This document shows positions 10,145 through 20,928 of a stretch of DNA of 48,960 nt, in pieces. Position numbers and translations under genes: made by a program. Position 1 is the stretch's first letter. Every line of letters starts with the position of its first letter. This stretch comes from Stentor coeruleus (Eukaryota > Ciliophora > Heterotrichea > Heterotrichida > Stentoridae): the NCBI GenBank assembly GCA_001970955.1, contig MPUH01000509.1:1-48960 (forward strand), read 5' to 3'. Below the pieces are notes generated by a model, which worked only from the letters and a program-made list of their open reading frames with translations, had not been told where the DNA came from and ran no database searches.

Positions 10145-11193
10145 TTTCGCTTTGTATATTTTATTACAAATTATGACCACAAAAAAGGTAATGGAACTTT
10201 GAAAGGAAACTTTGGCTTGAAGGAAAAAAATATGAGCAAAGGACTGGGGAGAGTTTTTTTATAGTGAAAATTATTGGGAAAAAGATTTGAGAACGGTTTT
10301 AGGGTTTGAGGAGTTTCGATTGAAAAAACATATTTTCTGATAGAATTATATGGGTTAAGTGGATGATTTGAATAGGGATTTAGAGGGGTATGATTTATAA
10401 GAATGAGTATGTTTTTGGTAGAAGATTTTTATAGGGAGGTTATGAAAAGGATAAAAGTTGTATGGGATTATGGGTTTTATAGTTAAAGGAAAAGAGTTTT
10501 GAGTATTGGTTAGATTTATGTTAGTTGGGTTTTGGCAGTTTATAGGAGGGTATTAGAATCAGAAGGAAGGTAGGGTTTTTAGTTTATGTTAGGTGTTGGG
10601 ATGTTATTAGATTTTATTTGTAAAATATATGATGCGGATTAATATAGTCTTAAGATAATTTGTATTTAAATATGATTGTCTTGATTAAAGGTAATAAATT
10701 TATTGAAAGTTAGGGTTGATGGTTTAACCACATTTTATATAGCTAGAAAAAGTGTTATTATTGTATTATCACAAAGATTTGTTACTGACATCACATACCG
10801 TACTATATGATAAAATGACAACTCCAATACACTACCCAAACAAAATATTAATCCTTATTAATCTTCATCACTACATTATTAAATCGCCCAATCTATCAAT
10901 TCCCTAAACCCATTCTTTTATCGATTCCTCAAAACTACCAAACAAAAAAAAACTCAACTAAAAAATCCTATAAAACAACCATCTCCCAAACTTTTTAACT
11001 TCAAAACTCTTCTTAAAAAAAGTACCCAATTTAAAACTACTAAATACTCCCATATGATTATCCTAACATAAAATCATATGGCGGCCAAGTTTACATTTCA
11101 TTCAAAAAATCACTTAAATATCTTAAACACACATACAAATATTATGATTAAAACATAAGAAAACTAATCTTATAAATTGTTATGTTTATTAAG
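10145..11193. other. Intergenic with composition switch
   Basis: No gene is seen. Up to about 10720 the plus strand is G/T/A-rich (5' flank of the PWWP gene). From about 10800 to 11160 it turns A/C-rich (3' flank of the dynein light chain gene). Confidence 0.5.
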
Positions 11194-11526
11194 CTAGACA
11201 TGAACCGCATAAATAGTCACGAGACAATTTAGATGAGGAAAGTCACCAGTAACTGAAATTATACCATCAGTCTTAGTATCCCAAAAGCAAGTTGAAGCAC
11301 ATTGAAAACCAGCACCATTTCTTTGCATAATAAAGCAAGTGACTACATACTTAAACGGTTTAGCCATTTTGCTATATTCTTTTAAACATTGATCCATTAT
11401 TTGCTGACACCAAGAGTTCACGTTTTCTGGGAGGAAATAAAGATCTTGAGTTACCACGTCTTCCATAACTTTCCTTGCGATGTTGCCTAGATCGTCAATC
11501 ATGATTTCATCGTCTTCTAGTGACAT
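11194..11526 (-). CDS. DYNLT1: Tctex1-type dynein light chain
   Basis: 110-residue protein, close to the usual 113 of DYNLT1/Tctex1. The family core is clear in the second half: KPFKYVVTCFIMQRNGAG, then CFWDTKTDG and a C-terminal strand LNCLVTIYAVHV, matching the pattern KYxVTCxIMQxNGAG...CFWD...DG. The N-terminal helices (NIARKVMEDVV, WCQQIMDQCLKEYSKM) also fit. The protein forms homodimers that bind dynein intermediate chains in cytoplasmic or axonemal dynein; which one cannot be told from sequence alone. No intron is needed and the single ATG gives the full family length. The symbol marks family membership, not proven orthology. Confidence 0.92.
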   Translation of the reverse strand: MSLEDDEIMIDDLGNIARKVMEDVVTQDLYFLPENVNSWCQQIMDQCLKEYSKMAKPFKYVVTCFIMQRNGAGFQCASTCFWDTKTDGIISVTGDFPHLNCLVTIYAVHV

Positions 11527-11969
11527 TTTATTATAACCACTTCCATTTGTATAGTGATTTCAAAGATTTTACATAGTTTTTAATGCTAGGCTGGGTGTAA
11601 AGAAAAAAGGAGGAATTTTTAAGGGAGGGTTTGTGAATGGTATGATTTTATTGAATGGGATATGAAGATGTATGATATCTTATGTATAATAATTATATTA
11701 ATATATCTTTATACTGGATCTGAGTTAATCTACTGTAGGTTTTTTATATAAGAAATCTAAATGGTAAATTCTTCAAAGATTTGAAAAAATCATAACTTGA
11801 TAATTAAATTTTTCAAAGATTTGAAAAAATCATAACTTGATAATTAAATTTTCTGCGGAAAGACTTAAAACAATGATGTCTAGTGTATATCAAAAGTTGT
11901 TCATATCAAGTCAACTCTAAGATTTTTTCATAGCCATGAGCTTTTCTATTGTATTTCTAAAAAAGTTTA
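11527..11969. other. Intergenic, divergent promoters
   Basis: Lies between the start codons of the dynein light chain gene (leftward) and the exchanger gene (rightward). It contains a 40-base tandem repeat at 11772-11851. Nothing else is recognised. Confidence 0.5.
11772..11851. repeat. 40-base tandem repeat, two copies
   Basis: A 40-base unit beginning TTCAAAGATTTGAA occurs twice head-to-tail without an N between the copies. The first 14 bases form a near-palindrome (TTCAAA/TTTGAA). It sits 120-200 bases upstream of the exchanger start codon. Confidence 0.75.
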
Positions 11970-13564
11970 ATGGAAGGAATTGAATCAGAGCTTCTGCTTC
12001 TTGAAACCTTACTATGTGTGTGGTTTGTAGGAATATTCATGCTTTTAGGAAGCTATCTACCAAAGTGGAATGTAATCCATAATTAGATCATTTTCTTTCA
12101 TGAATCAGGTGTTTGCATTGTGATTGGTCTCATCACAGGTTACATAATACAAGAAACTCTAGGGACTCTATCAAAATTCGAAGCGCATTTGTTTTTCAAC
12201 TTCATGCTACCGTTCTTGATCCTTGGTGCTGGCTACAACATGAAGAGACGAAGATTTTTCCGCAATATCGGCCCGATTCTCATGCTGGGTGTTGGTGGAA
12301 CTCTTATTGCCTTCATAATTATTGGCTTACTCACATATGTTTGGAGTACAATGGACCTTATCAAAAAAAACGGAAGTACTGTGCATATAAGTTTTCAAGA
12401 AGCTATGATGGTTGGAGCAACACTTTCAGCAACAGATGTTGTGTGCACCTTAGCNTAAGTTTTCAAGAAGCTATGATGGTTGGAGCAACACTTTCAGCAA
12501 CAGATGTTGTGTGCACCTTAGCTTTAGTTAAAGAACAAAAAACTCCCAGACTCCACAGCATATTATTTGGTGAATCAGCCTCAAACGATGCAATAGCAAT
12601 TCTTTTACTAGCATCCCTAAACACTGTATCCTTAGATGAAATTACCGCAGGGTCAGTATTTACGTTTATAGGTGAGTTTATATACAACTGTGTGTCAAGT
12701 ACTTTATTAGGGATATTCTTTGGTGCTCTAAGTGCTTGGTTGACAAAACGATTTAGATCTTTAAGAGATTGGCCAAGTCGTGAAACTGCAATGTTGCTTT
12801 ATATGGCTTGGATAGGTTATGTTGTTGCTGAGCTTTTAGACATATCAGGTGTTATCTGTATTTTAGTCTGTGCTATAGTTTCAGGTCATTATGCTATGTA
12901 TAACCTTAGCCCTCCAGCAAGAATTGTTTCTCATAGTTTCTTCCATTTTGTTGGAGATGCCGCAGAAGCTTTAGTTTTTGCTTATTTAGGCCTTACAGCA
13001 TATAGTTATGATCTATTTAGTGTCCCTATAGGCTTTTTATTTGCAATGCTCTTTGCCACTATGCTCGCAAGGTTTTTTGGAACATTCGTCCTTAGCTTTT
13101 TTTTTACTTTGATTACTTGGGGAAGACATAATTTAGGGCTTAAGAACTTGTCAATTATTTGGATGGGTGGAATTGTTCGTGGAGGGGTATCATTTGCATT
13201 AATATTGACAATAACAGGAGATAATGCTGAGATTTTACAGATTTCAGTATTAGCTTTAGTTATTGTTGGAACATTGATTTTTGGTACTGCTTTACCATTG
13301 TGGGTTTTACTTATGGATGTTAAAGAAGTTAGTGCAAGTTTTGTTGATCCTCATGGTGGTGGACATGCACCTGCTGAACCTATTGATGATGGGAAAAAGA
13401 AAGGTTGGATACATAGGAAATGGAGGAATTTTGATGATAATTATATTAAAAAATTCCTGATTCATGAAGATGAACTGAAAGAACAACAGAGAATTAGAGA
13501 GTCTATGGCTAGACATAGAGAAGAAGAAGAAGAGATTGTTGTTGAGGAAAGAGTTATTCATTAG
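11970..13564 (+). CDS. Na+/H+ exchanger (CPA1), broken only by an assembly duplication
   Basis: Multi-pass sodium/proton antiporter of the SLC9/NHX type. Exon 1 is 11970-12071, followed by the intron GTAATCCATAATTAG (12072-12086). Bases 12388-12454 are repeated at 12456-12522 after an N, adding 68 bases and breaking the frame. Without that artefact the CDS is 504 codons (503 residues). Diagnostic segments are ATDVVCTLALVKEQ, the transport motif FGESASNDAIAILL (ND pair kept; usual form FGESLLNDAVAIVL) and IVRGGVSFALILTI. About 11-12 membrane helices are followed by a short charged tail ending EEEEEIVVEERVIH. GYNMKRRRFFRNIG is closest to endosomal/Golgi exchangers (NHE6-8, plant NHX5/6), so vesicle pH control is likely. 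The stop is TAG. Confidence 0.93.
12388..12522. repeat. 67-base duplication around an N inside the exchanger gene
   Basis: Bases 12388-12454 and 12456-12522 are identical and separated by N at 12455. The protein reads through correctly if one copy and the N are dropped, which shows this is an unmerged contig overlap. Confidence 0.92.
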
Positions 13565-14128
13565 ATAAAAAATGATCATAAATTTTGTGTGGTTTAATGC
13601 TGAGTATAGGTTTTGATTGATGAATTTTTTTTGGGAGAGGATTTTTTGAGTTTTGTGAAGTTTTTTATTGTTGGGGTTTGTTTGTGTTTTTTAAGTTTGG
13701 TATGAAGGTATTTTTATGAGGTTTGTTTTAAGTTATAGATTTTATGAATTAATTAGGAGATGATGGATTTTAGTTGGGTTTATTAATACTTGTTGGAGTG
13801 TATAGGAATTAAAGTTTAAAATAATTAAAAGAAAGTTTATGGGAAATTTTAAGTAGAGTAAAGATGGACTTGTAGTAAATCTTTCGTTTATGATTTTATG
13901 GTTTATACTAAGCCTAAAGCATTTTTTATAGCCGAGTATAAAAATATTTAAGTGATATATTAAAAAATATTCTCCTTCAATTTAAATGCAATAAAACCAA
14001 TCATCCACAGAAAATAATCATCCTTATCCCAAGATAAAAACTTATTTCTACCACACAAAAAAAGCCTATTCATAAACATATACCTCAAATCGCATATATA
14101 TTTACATAAAAAAAATCTATTCATATTA
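13565..14128. other. Intergenic between convergent genes
   Basis: No gene is seen. The plus strand is G/T-rich to about 13900 (3' flank of the exchanger) and A/C-rich from about 13970 (3' flank of the leftward kinase). Confidence 0.5.
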
Positions 14129-15587
14129 TCATTTCCTGGGTGTATTATAAAGAGTAGTATTTATGCTTGTAGCATTTTTTATACCAGAAAAATCAAGATT
14201 CCTGACATTCGAATATCTTTGCTTAACTGCTCTTAACGAAATATTATCCGAAATCTTTTTTCCTATAATTTTCTTGCCTTGATTAAAAAAACTACTTCCT
14301 TCAACATTATTTTTTGCAATATTATCATTTGAGTAATTGTTAACTAATGAAAAACTTGGGCTTTCTATGAAATCTCTATGGAAAATCTTAGACTTTAAGG
14401 TTGATTTTGTCCCAATTCGGCTTTTAAAAAATTTCTTCGTTACATCAGAAAGTTCATTACGTTTAGAAGTATTAAATTGTTTAAATCTGATCAATGGCAA
14501 CTTTTCTTTGAATTGAAAGTTAAAAAAGTTCGAGTTTTTCTTAAGTGAGTAATAATGACTTGGTCTATTAGATAAAGGGGAAAATTTGCGATTTGTGTTG
14601 GCTCCTGGGTTTGTTGGTGAGATATTCATTATACTAGACTTTTTTATTGGTTTTGAAGGGGAAAAACTTTTATTATTCTTGAGATTGTAATCTTTAACCT
14701 TAAATTCCTCAAACATCTCTAAACTAAGAATCCACTCAGCACTAGGTCTTTTCTCAGGGTCCATATCCAAGCATTTTTTAATAACCATACCAAGATCATT
14801 ATCCTGTATAATAGCATCAATTTCTTTTATCTCTGTATTTGGTACCTAATTATTAAACTACCTTCATCTCATCAAACATCCCTTCTTCTCTAAAAGCTTT
14901 AATTTGTTTCTCAGTCAAATTCCCACACATTCTAACAATCCTACAAAGTGTATCATAATCACTTTCTCCAGGAAAAAGTGGAGCTCCTAAAATCATCTCA
15001 GCAATTAAACACCCAATTGACCAAATATCTACTTTTTCATTATACTCTGCATATACCAAAAGCTCAGGAGCTCTATACCAACGTGTAGAAACATAATGTG
15101 TTAAAACATCAGATCCAGTTGTATATCTGGCAAAGCCAAAATCACAAATTTTTACAATCCCTTTTGATGATATTAGAAGATTTTCTGGTTTTATATCTCT
15201 ATGAATAATCTGGTTTTTATGCATATAAAATAAAGCACTTAAAGCTTGAAATGTGATTTTTTTTATTGTTTTTAAGTTCATACCTTGAGGTTGACGGGAT
15301 ATAAGCTCAGAAATAGTTGAATCAATAAATTCAAATATTAGGAAAACTTTATCCTTTTTTTTGATAACCTCAAGAAGTTTGACTATATTCTTATGATTTA
15401 ACGATCTGAGGATTTTTATTTCCCTTAATACTATATGTTTTATTTGATGATATTCTTCGATTTGTTTGATTTTTTTTATTGCTACAGCTTTGTGGGTTTC
15501 TTTGTTGATAGCTTTTAGGACTTTACCGTAGGTACTAGATTTAGATTACCCTTCACCGATTAGAAATAGAATTTCAAACTTTTCCAT
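14129..15587 (-). CDS. CDKL-type CMGC protein kinase
   Basis: 475-residue Ser/Thr kinase from exons 15550-15587, 14862-15534 and 14129-14845. Introns are GTAATCTAAATCTAG (15 bases, inside the Gly-loop codon of GEGTYGK) and GTAGTTTAATAATTAG (16 bases). Catalytic residues are all present: Lys33 in VAIKK, IHRDIKPENLL (Asp126), DFG (Asp144) and APELL. The activation loop reads THYVSTRWYRAPELL, close to the TxY of CDKL and MAPK-like kinases. LFPGESDYDTLCRIVRMCGNL is typical of the CDKL family. A basic, Ser/Asn-rich tail of about 190 residues follows. CDKL kinases act in cilium length control and on microtubule-associated proteins. Family assignment is strong; the subtype is not set. Confidence 0.92.
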
Positions 15588-17032
15588 TATATTATTGGTG
15601 TGGAATGAGAAGAAAATTAATGAAGAGATTAAAATTAGGGTATTGAATGATAATTATTGAGATTTATGGTTTTTAGACTTTTAAGGATTTAAGGGTTAAG
15701 GAATTTATACAGGTTTGATAGGAATAATTAGGTTTTTAAGATTTCCCAGGTGCTTAAGAAGGAATTAAGATTCAATGAGCATTTTTCATTGTGCTTTTAA
15801 AGCTGGGTATTGAAATTTTTTGTAAATTATGGATTTATTGTAAAATAGTTGGTTAAAAATAAGATTTGTATAAATTTGTCAGACTAAGATATTTTAAGAG
15901 TTTTAATTTATGTGATACTGTTTTAAAATTGTCGTAAGTGGATAAGAAATAAGGTTTGGCAGACAAATTAAAATCTATCGCACAATTTTGTTTGATTTTA
16001 TAGAGTAAATATATAATAATAACTAGTATAAATTGAGAAAGAAGATCATGTTAATTGCATAACACATTATCATAATTAAATATTAAAAAATTATTTATTT
16101 GCTTTTATTGTTTTACTAACATGCATAAAAACTGAAAAGCTTTACTTTTCACCAGAAAATCATTACTTTTTCCCAAAATTTTAAATAATTATCACAATTT
16201 TTTCTGTTGAAAATCGAAGTTTCCCTCCTCTAGCATATCACTCTAAAACTACCGAACACATAAAAAACATGCTAATCACTCCAAAACTTTCACAAAACAA
16301 AAATTATTTAACACAATCACTAAAAACTGCACATTAAAAAAAATATTTAAAAATAAAAAACTAAAGCCAAGAATAAATCCGATCTTTTATGTCAAACAAA
16401 AACCTAATCAAATTCCTAAAACTATCTCACTTCCCATATTATTTCCTTATCATCCACAATTAAACCGAAATTCCATCATTATTTTTTCCAATCCACATCC
16501 TCCAACATCAAACTATACAACCTTTAATCCACCTTAAAAACCTTATTATTTTTTTTTCAAATACTCATCTTTACCTATAAACATCTTATATAATAGAAAA
16601 ATCCTTACACCATTATTTAATAAAACATATAATTATATTCTAATAAAAATTCATTCAACTCAATTACCATATCAAATCTTGCAAATTCTGAGCAACAAAA
16701 AAATCAACCTTATCAATCAAACCTTTAACAAAAAACCAACCCTTATCTCTAAACCCAATCACCCTTATAAAAAAAACCTAATCATCAACATCTTATAATA
16801 AAACTCTCAACTTCCTAAACTCAGACCTTAACCTAAAATTGAATTAAAGCTTATTCTAAAGCTTTTTAACTAGGTTTATTCATCTCTTGCTTACAATATT
16901 CTTTTATAACACTGATGTTTGATTCAAATTTTTTGCTTAATCAGTAATAACAGTTACATTCAAACTATATTTACTGACAAAAATGATAACTCCCTTAGGA
17001 ATGTGATAATCCAAAACGCTATTCTATTATAA
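15588..17032. other. Intergenic, divergent gene pair
   Basis: 1.4 kb without a gene. To about 16000 the plus strand is G/T-rich (kinase 5' flank). From about 16200 to 16850 it is strongly A/C-rich (5' flank of the next rightward gene). TTATAA directly precedes the ATG at 17033. Confidence 0.5.
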
Positions 17033-17713
17033 ATGCATATAATGAAAGAGTTTGAAAGTGTATCCTGTCAAATTTCCAAGGCCTTGCCAAAAGCTGAAGG
17101 TCTGGACATTAAGCAAGAGTTGCCACTGTTTATTCAAAACTTACAAAAGTGCATAACACAAGAGAGTCTTCAGATACCAAAATCTTTAACCTCTGAAGAG
17201 CAGCATATAAACCAAGAGGATCATTTGCCTATACTGAAGATTGATAGTAAAGATAGAAGTTCCTTTATAAAACACCCTTTGAAGAAAACACCAGATTTTG
17301 AACTTGAGCTGTCATCAACTTTAGAAACTCCCTTATGCAAGTGCAAATATTTTTCTATAAAAGTATACTTAAAACCTCTGAGCTTTTCAGTCCTCCCTGT
17401 TAGTGAAAAAGTTGAACTCCAAGCTTTTATTTGCAACCAAGACGGACACATTATAACAAAAAACATGAAAGGTGGCGATATACTACGAGGAAATTATGTG
17501 CAGAAAATGAATTATTTCCTAATGGAAAAAGTGCATGTGGCTTATTTCCGCATACAAGTTACTGAAGTATCCTCACATTTCATTGGCAAAACGGTTGACT
17601 TGAAAATTAAAGCTAAGACATCAGAGTTTATGAAAGGCATGGGATGGTCAGTTAAGCCTTTGGTTATTAAAAATATTGCAATCAAAGCTAAAGATGAAAA
17701 GAAGAAGCAGTAA
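17033..17713 (+). CDS. Protein with unrecognised C-terminal domain (paralog of 20929-21699)
   Basis: 226-residue protein, intron-free. The N-terminal third is helical and polar. Residues about 85-220 form a beta-rich domain whose landmarks are YFSIKVYL, GGDILRG, RIQVTEVSSHF and VKPLVIKNIAIKAK. The same landmarks occur in order in the protein encoded at 20929-21699, so the two are paralogs. The order (ligand-like strands, GD-RG turn, SSHF, then a PLV-N-KA strand) is loosely reminiscent of Ig-like DNA-binding folds such as plant CBP60 or fungal velvet, but that is only an impression. The C-terminus is KDEKKKQ. The start was chosen as the only early ATG; MKEFES three codons later is possible. 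Confidence 0.8.
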   Translation: MHIMKEFESVSCQISKALPKAEGLDIKQELPLFIQNLQKCITQESLQIPKSLTSEEQHINQEDHLPILKIDSKDRSSFIKHPLKKTPDFELELSSTLETPLCKCKYFSIKVYLKPLSFSVLPVSEKVELQAFICNQDGHIITKNMKGGDILRGNYVQKMNYFLMEKVHVAYFRIQVTEVSSHFIGKTVDLKIKAKTSEFMKGMGWSVKPLVIKNIAIKAKDEKKKQ

Positions 17714-19062
17714 TTTTAATTATTTGAAGTAATTTAAATTTCATAAATTAGAAAAACTATTAAGCTTAAAAATAATGGGGAAAAGTGAAAGATTAGAATT
17801 TTGGGGTGTTTAAATAGAAGTTTGTGGTCTTATGTGAGATTTTTTAATTGATAAAACTGAATCTTGAGTAAAAAAAAATTTTTAATTAGAGAAAAATATT
17901 GTGAGTTGCAGTTGGGAAAAAATTTTAAGGGATTTTAGTGTTTTAGAATGGGCTTTTTGTAGTGTTTTGAAAGAATTAAGATATTTCGGTTTAGGGGTTA
18001 TATTATGTTAAAATATCCATTTTTCTTTAACTTAGAAAATATTCCATATTGAAAGAAGGATTTTATGCATGAAAAGTTTTGATATTCTTTAGTTTTAAAA
18101 GTTTATAAATTAATATAGAAAATCAAAACGGAATTAGATTTAAGTGGAATTTGGCTTTTTATCTATGATCTTCTAAGGTTTTTTCCTATATTTTTGGCAC
18201 ATTTATGATATGGGAAATGGGTTTTTGACTAACTTACCTTTTATATAAAGTTTTAAATGATTTAAAGTGGAAATGGTTGAAGTATGACGAGTTTTATGAT
18301 AAAAGATAGTATTAGTAAGGGTTATATGAGTAATTTAAAGCGAGGAATTTTTTTTTTGACATAAAGCATAGAGACCTTGGATTAAAGAATTATATATCTA
18401 ATAGATGTACAATTATTAGANGAATTATATATCTAATAGATGTACAATTATTAGAAATAAAGCTTTTTAAGCATAAGAGATAGTTAAAAAACAATTAAAT
18501 TAGTATTATACCACAGTAGTTAGCATATGAAAATACCAATTATAAACTTTTTAATAAAATTCTGAATGCAAATTATACAAAAATTAATCCTTAAGGTAAT
18601 CCTTATAATTATACATGATTTACAATTGATAATTATAAATTTTCGCTCGACTTCTTTATAAAAATTTCTATTATTTTTCTCTTACTCCCACTATTCCAAC
18701 TTGTATAAAATTTATATCTCATCACCATTTTCTTTGTTATAATATTAAATTAGAAGCATGATGAAAAACCAAAGCCGTTTCTCATATTTCAGCTGATTAC
18801 TGCTGAGTCCTTAGATGCCTGAAGCTTCAAAATCTTTTATCTAATAATATCTTTTACACATAAAAAAAAATTATCCTAAATCCTCCAATCTATTTTTTCC
18901 AACACAAAACCAATCAACTTTTATTTAACAAAATCACATCAAAAAGTATTACCAAAAGCATATCCCCACCACAAAGCAATTTTCTTTCTCAAACTATCTT
19001 ATAAGACCTTAAAACAAATGAAGTCAAGTCAACAAGGATATTCTTCGACATGGTTGAAATAA
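17714..19062. other. Intergenic between two rightward genes
   Basis: No gene is seen. It is G/T-rich from the left to about 18370 and C-rich from about 18640, so the composition flips mid-way. An N at 18421 separates two 34-base copies (18387-18420 and 18422-18455). Confidence 0.5.
18387..18455. repeat. 34-base duplication around an N
   Basis: Identical 34-base copies on each side of N at 18421; an unmerged contig overlap. Confidence 0.85.
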
Positions 19063-19677
19063 ATGTCTTACACTTATCTTTTCAAATATATCATAATAGG
19101 CGATGCATCAGTTGGAAAATCATGTTTAATGCAAAGTTTCCTTTCTCAAAGCATCCGTACTAAACATGAGCCTACTGTAGGTGTCGAATTCGGTGCAAAA
19201 ATCCTTGAAGTCAATAAAGAACGTGTAAAATTTCAAATATGGGACACAGCAGGATCAGAGCAATATAGAAGTATAACAAGATCTTATTATAGAGCTGCAG
19301 CTGCTGCTATATTAGTTTATGATACAACAAGACGAAGTACTTTTGATCATTTAGCTGAATGGCTAGACGAAGCAAGGATTAATGGAAATCCAAATATAAC
19401 AGTAATTGTTGTAGGAAATAAAATCGACTTACACACACAAAGAGAAATTAGTATAGAAGAAGGTAAGAAATGGGCTGCTGATAATGGTTTACTTTTTATA
19501 GAGACATCAGCGAAAAATAATCAAGGGGTTAATGAAGCATTTTTATTCAGCTGTCAAGATGTGTTAGAAAGAATTGGCTCAGGGCTTATTGATGTACAAG
19601 CTTCTACATCTGGGATTACTGTGAAAAGTCATATTAAGCTTGTTGATGAGAAAAAAACAGGATGTTGTGGAAGATAA
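19063..19677 (+). CDS. Rab GTPase, Rab2/Rab4-like, lacking the catalytic Gln
   Basis: 204-residue small GTPase of vesicle traffic. The N-terminus SYTYLFKYIIIGD is typical of Rab2. Nucleotide-binding motifs: P-loop GDASVGKS (13-20), switch I Thr in PTVGVEFGA, WDTAG (60-64), NKID and ETSAK. The C-terminus TGCCGR offers a CCxx-type site for double prenylation. Two unusual features stand out. The residue after WDTAG is Ser65, where nearly all Rabs have the Gln needed for GTP hydrolysis. The usual YYRGAAG is YYRAAAA. Loss of the Gln normally slows hydrolysis, so the protein may stay GTP-bound or depend on an unusual GAP. The start matches Rab2 alignment; an out-of-frame ATG lies 13 bases upstream. 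No introns. Confidence 0.93.
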   Translation: MSYTYLFKYIIIGDASVGKSCLMQSFLSQSIRTKHEPTVGVEFGAKILEVNKERVKFQIWDTAGSEQYRSITRSYYRAAAAAILVYDTTRRSTFDHLAEWLDEARINGNPNITVIVVGNKIDLHTQREISIEEGKKWAADNGLLFIETSAKNNQGVNEAFLFSCQDVLERIGSGLIDVQASTSGITVKSHIKLVDEKKTGCCGR

Positions 19678-20928
19678 GTTTTAAGTTTGAAATAATACTT
19701 TGAAATTTTGGGAAGGGTTTAAGAGATGATGCTTTGTCATGGGTAGATTAGAGTTTTTTATGTTGTGTCCTTTTGATAAGAAGGGGTTTTTGGAAAAGTT
19801 AATTTTGGGTTATGTTCTAGAATAGGGTAAATGGAAGACTTTGGAGGGATGAAATGGGTGAAGAAAAGGGTTTTTGGAAATTTTGAGATGTGGGGTTTTT
19901 GAGGATTTTGGGTTGTTTGAGGAAGATTTGATGGGGTTGGGTAATGGAAATGTCATGCGAAGATTATGAGAAATAAATTCTTGAAGAGATTCTTAATAAT
20001 TCTTAATAACTCTAATGATGTACTAAACTATCTTTAAAGATTATTAGATCGACTAAATTTTAGCGTGTATATCTCTTTAGTAACCTTAAAAGAAGCATAA
20101 ATATAAGGTATTGATAATATTTTATTTATAATGATCCTTCGCCTTATACAATATTTAAAATATCTTCGTTCCTTTTAAAAACCTAATCGATTAATTAAAA
20201 CTCAGCTCACATATAATCATAGCATTATTTTATCATAAATAACTCTAAAACATTTCTTGATTATTACGTAATAGTTCAAATAAATCAAAAGTCATAAAAA
20301 TTCTTAATCCGTGTATCTAAGCCAATACTTATCAAATCTAGTGAATTAATCATCATAATTCATTTAAATTCATTCTCAATCAACCCTCAATCAACCAAAT
20401 TTCTCCCTCAAATCTAAAGTCAAACATTTTAAACTTATACCAACTAATCAAACTCTACATCTCCGTAATAACACAACATTTCACACATTAATCCAATATA
20501 AACACTTACAAAACAATATTTTAAAACTATCAACAACAAAATCTCCAAAAAATAATCCTAAAAACAACAATAATCATCAAAAAATATAAACCTCAAATAT
20601 CCTAATAATATATAAAAAATACTATAATTCATATAAATTTACCAGCTAATCTTACATCTACTTCTTCCAACCTTCTTTATCCAATATATAAAAAATACTA
20701 TAATTCATATAAATTTACCAGCTAATCTTACATCTACTTCTTCCAACCTTCTTTATCCTTCTCTCTTTCTTAAAATCCTCAAATCTATGAATATTTTCCC
20801 AAAATCCTACCTTAAATCACAGACAAATCTAAAAATCCTAATCCCTAATCTATTTATCACATCACTTTATCATAAAATACCCAATCTTTACTATACAATC
20901 TATATTAAAACTAGCTTTTCCTATTTTC
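19678..20928. other. Intergenic with a tandem repeat
   Basis: No gene is seen. It is strongly G/T-rich to about 19930 (3' flank of the Rab gene) and A/C-rich from about 20170 to the next start. It contains a 76-base-period duplication at 20609-20758. Confidence 0.5.
20609..20758. repeat. 74-base tandem repeat, period 76
   Basis: A 74-base stretch starting TATATAAAAAATACTATAAT recurs 76 bases later. There is no N between the copies, so it may be a real duplication in the 5' flank of the gene at 20929, or a collapsed contig joint. Confidence 0.75.
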
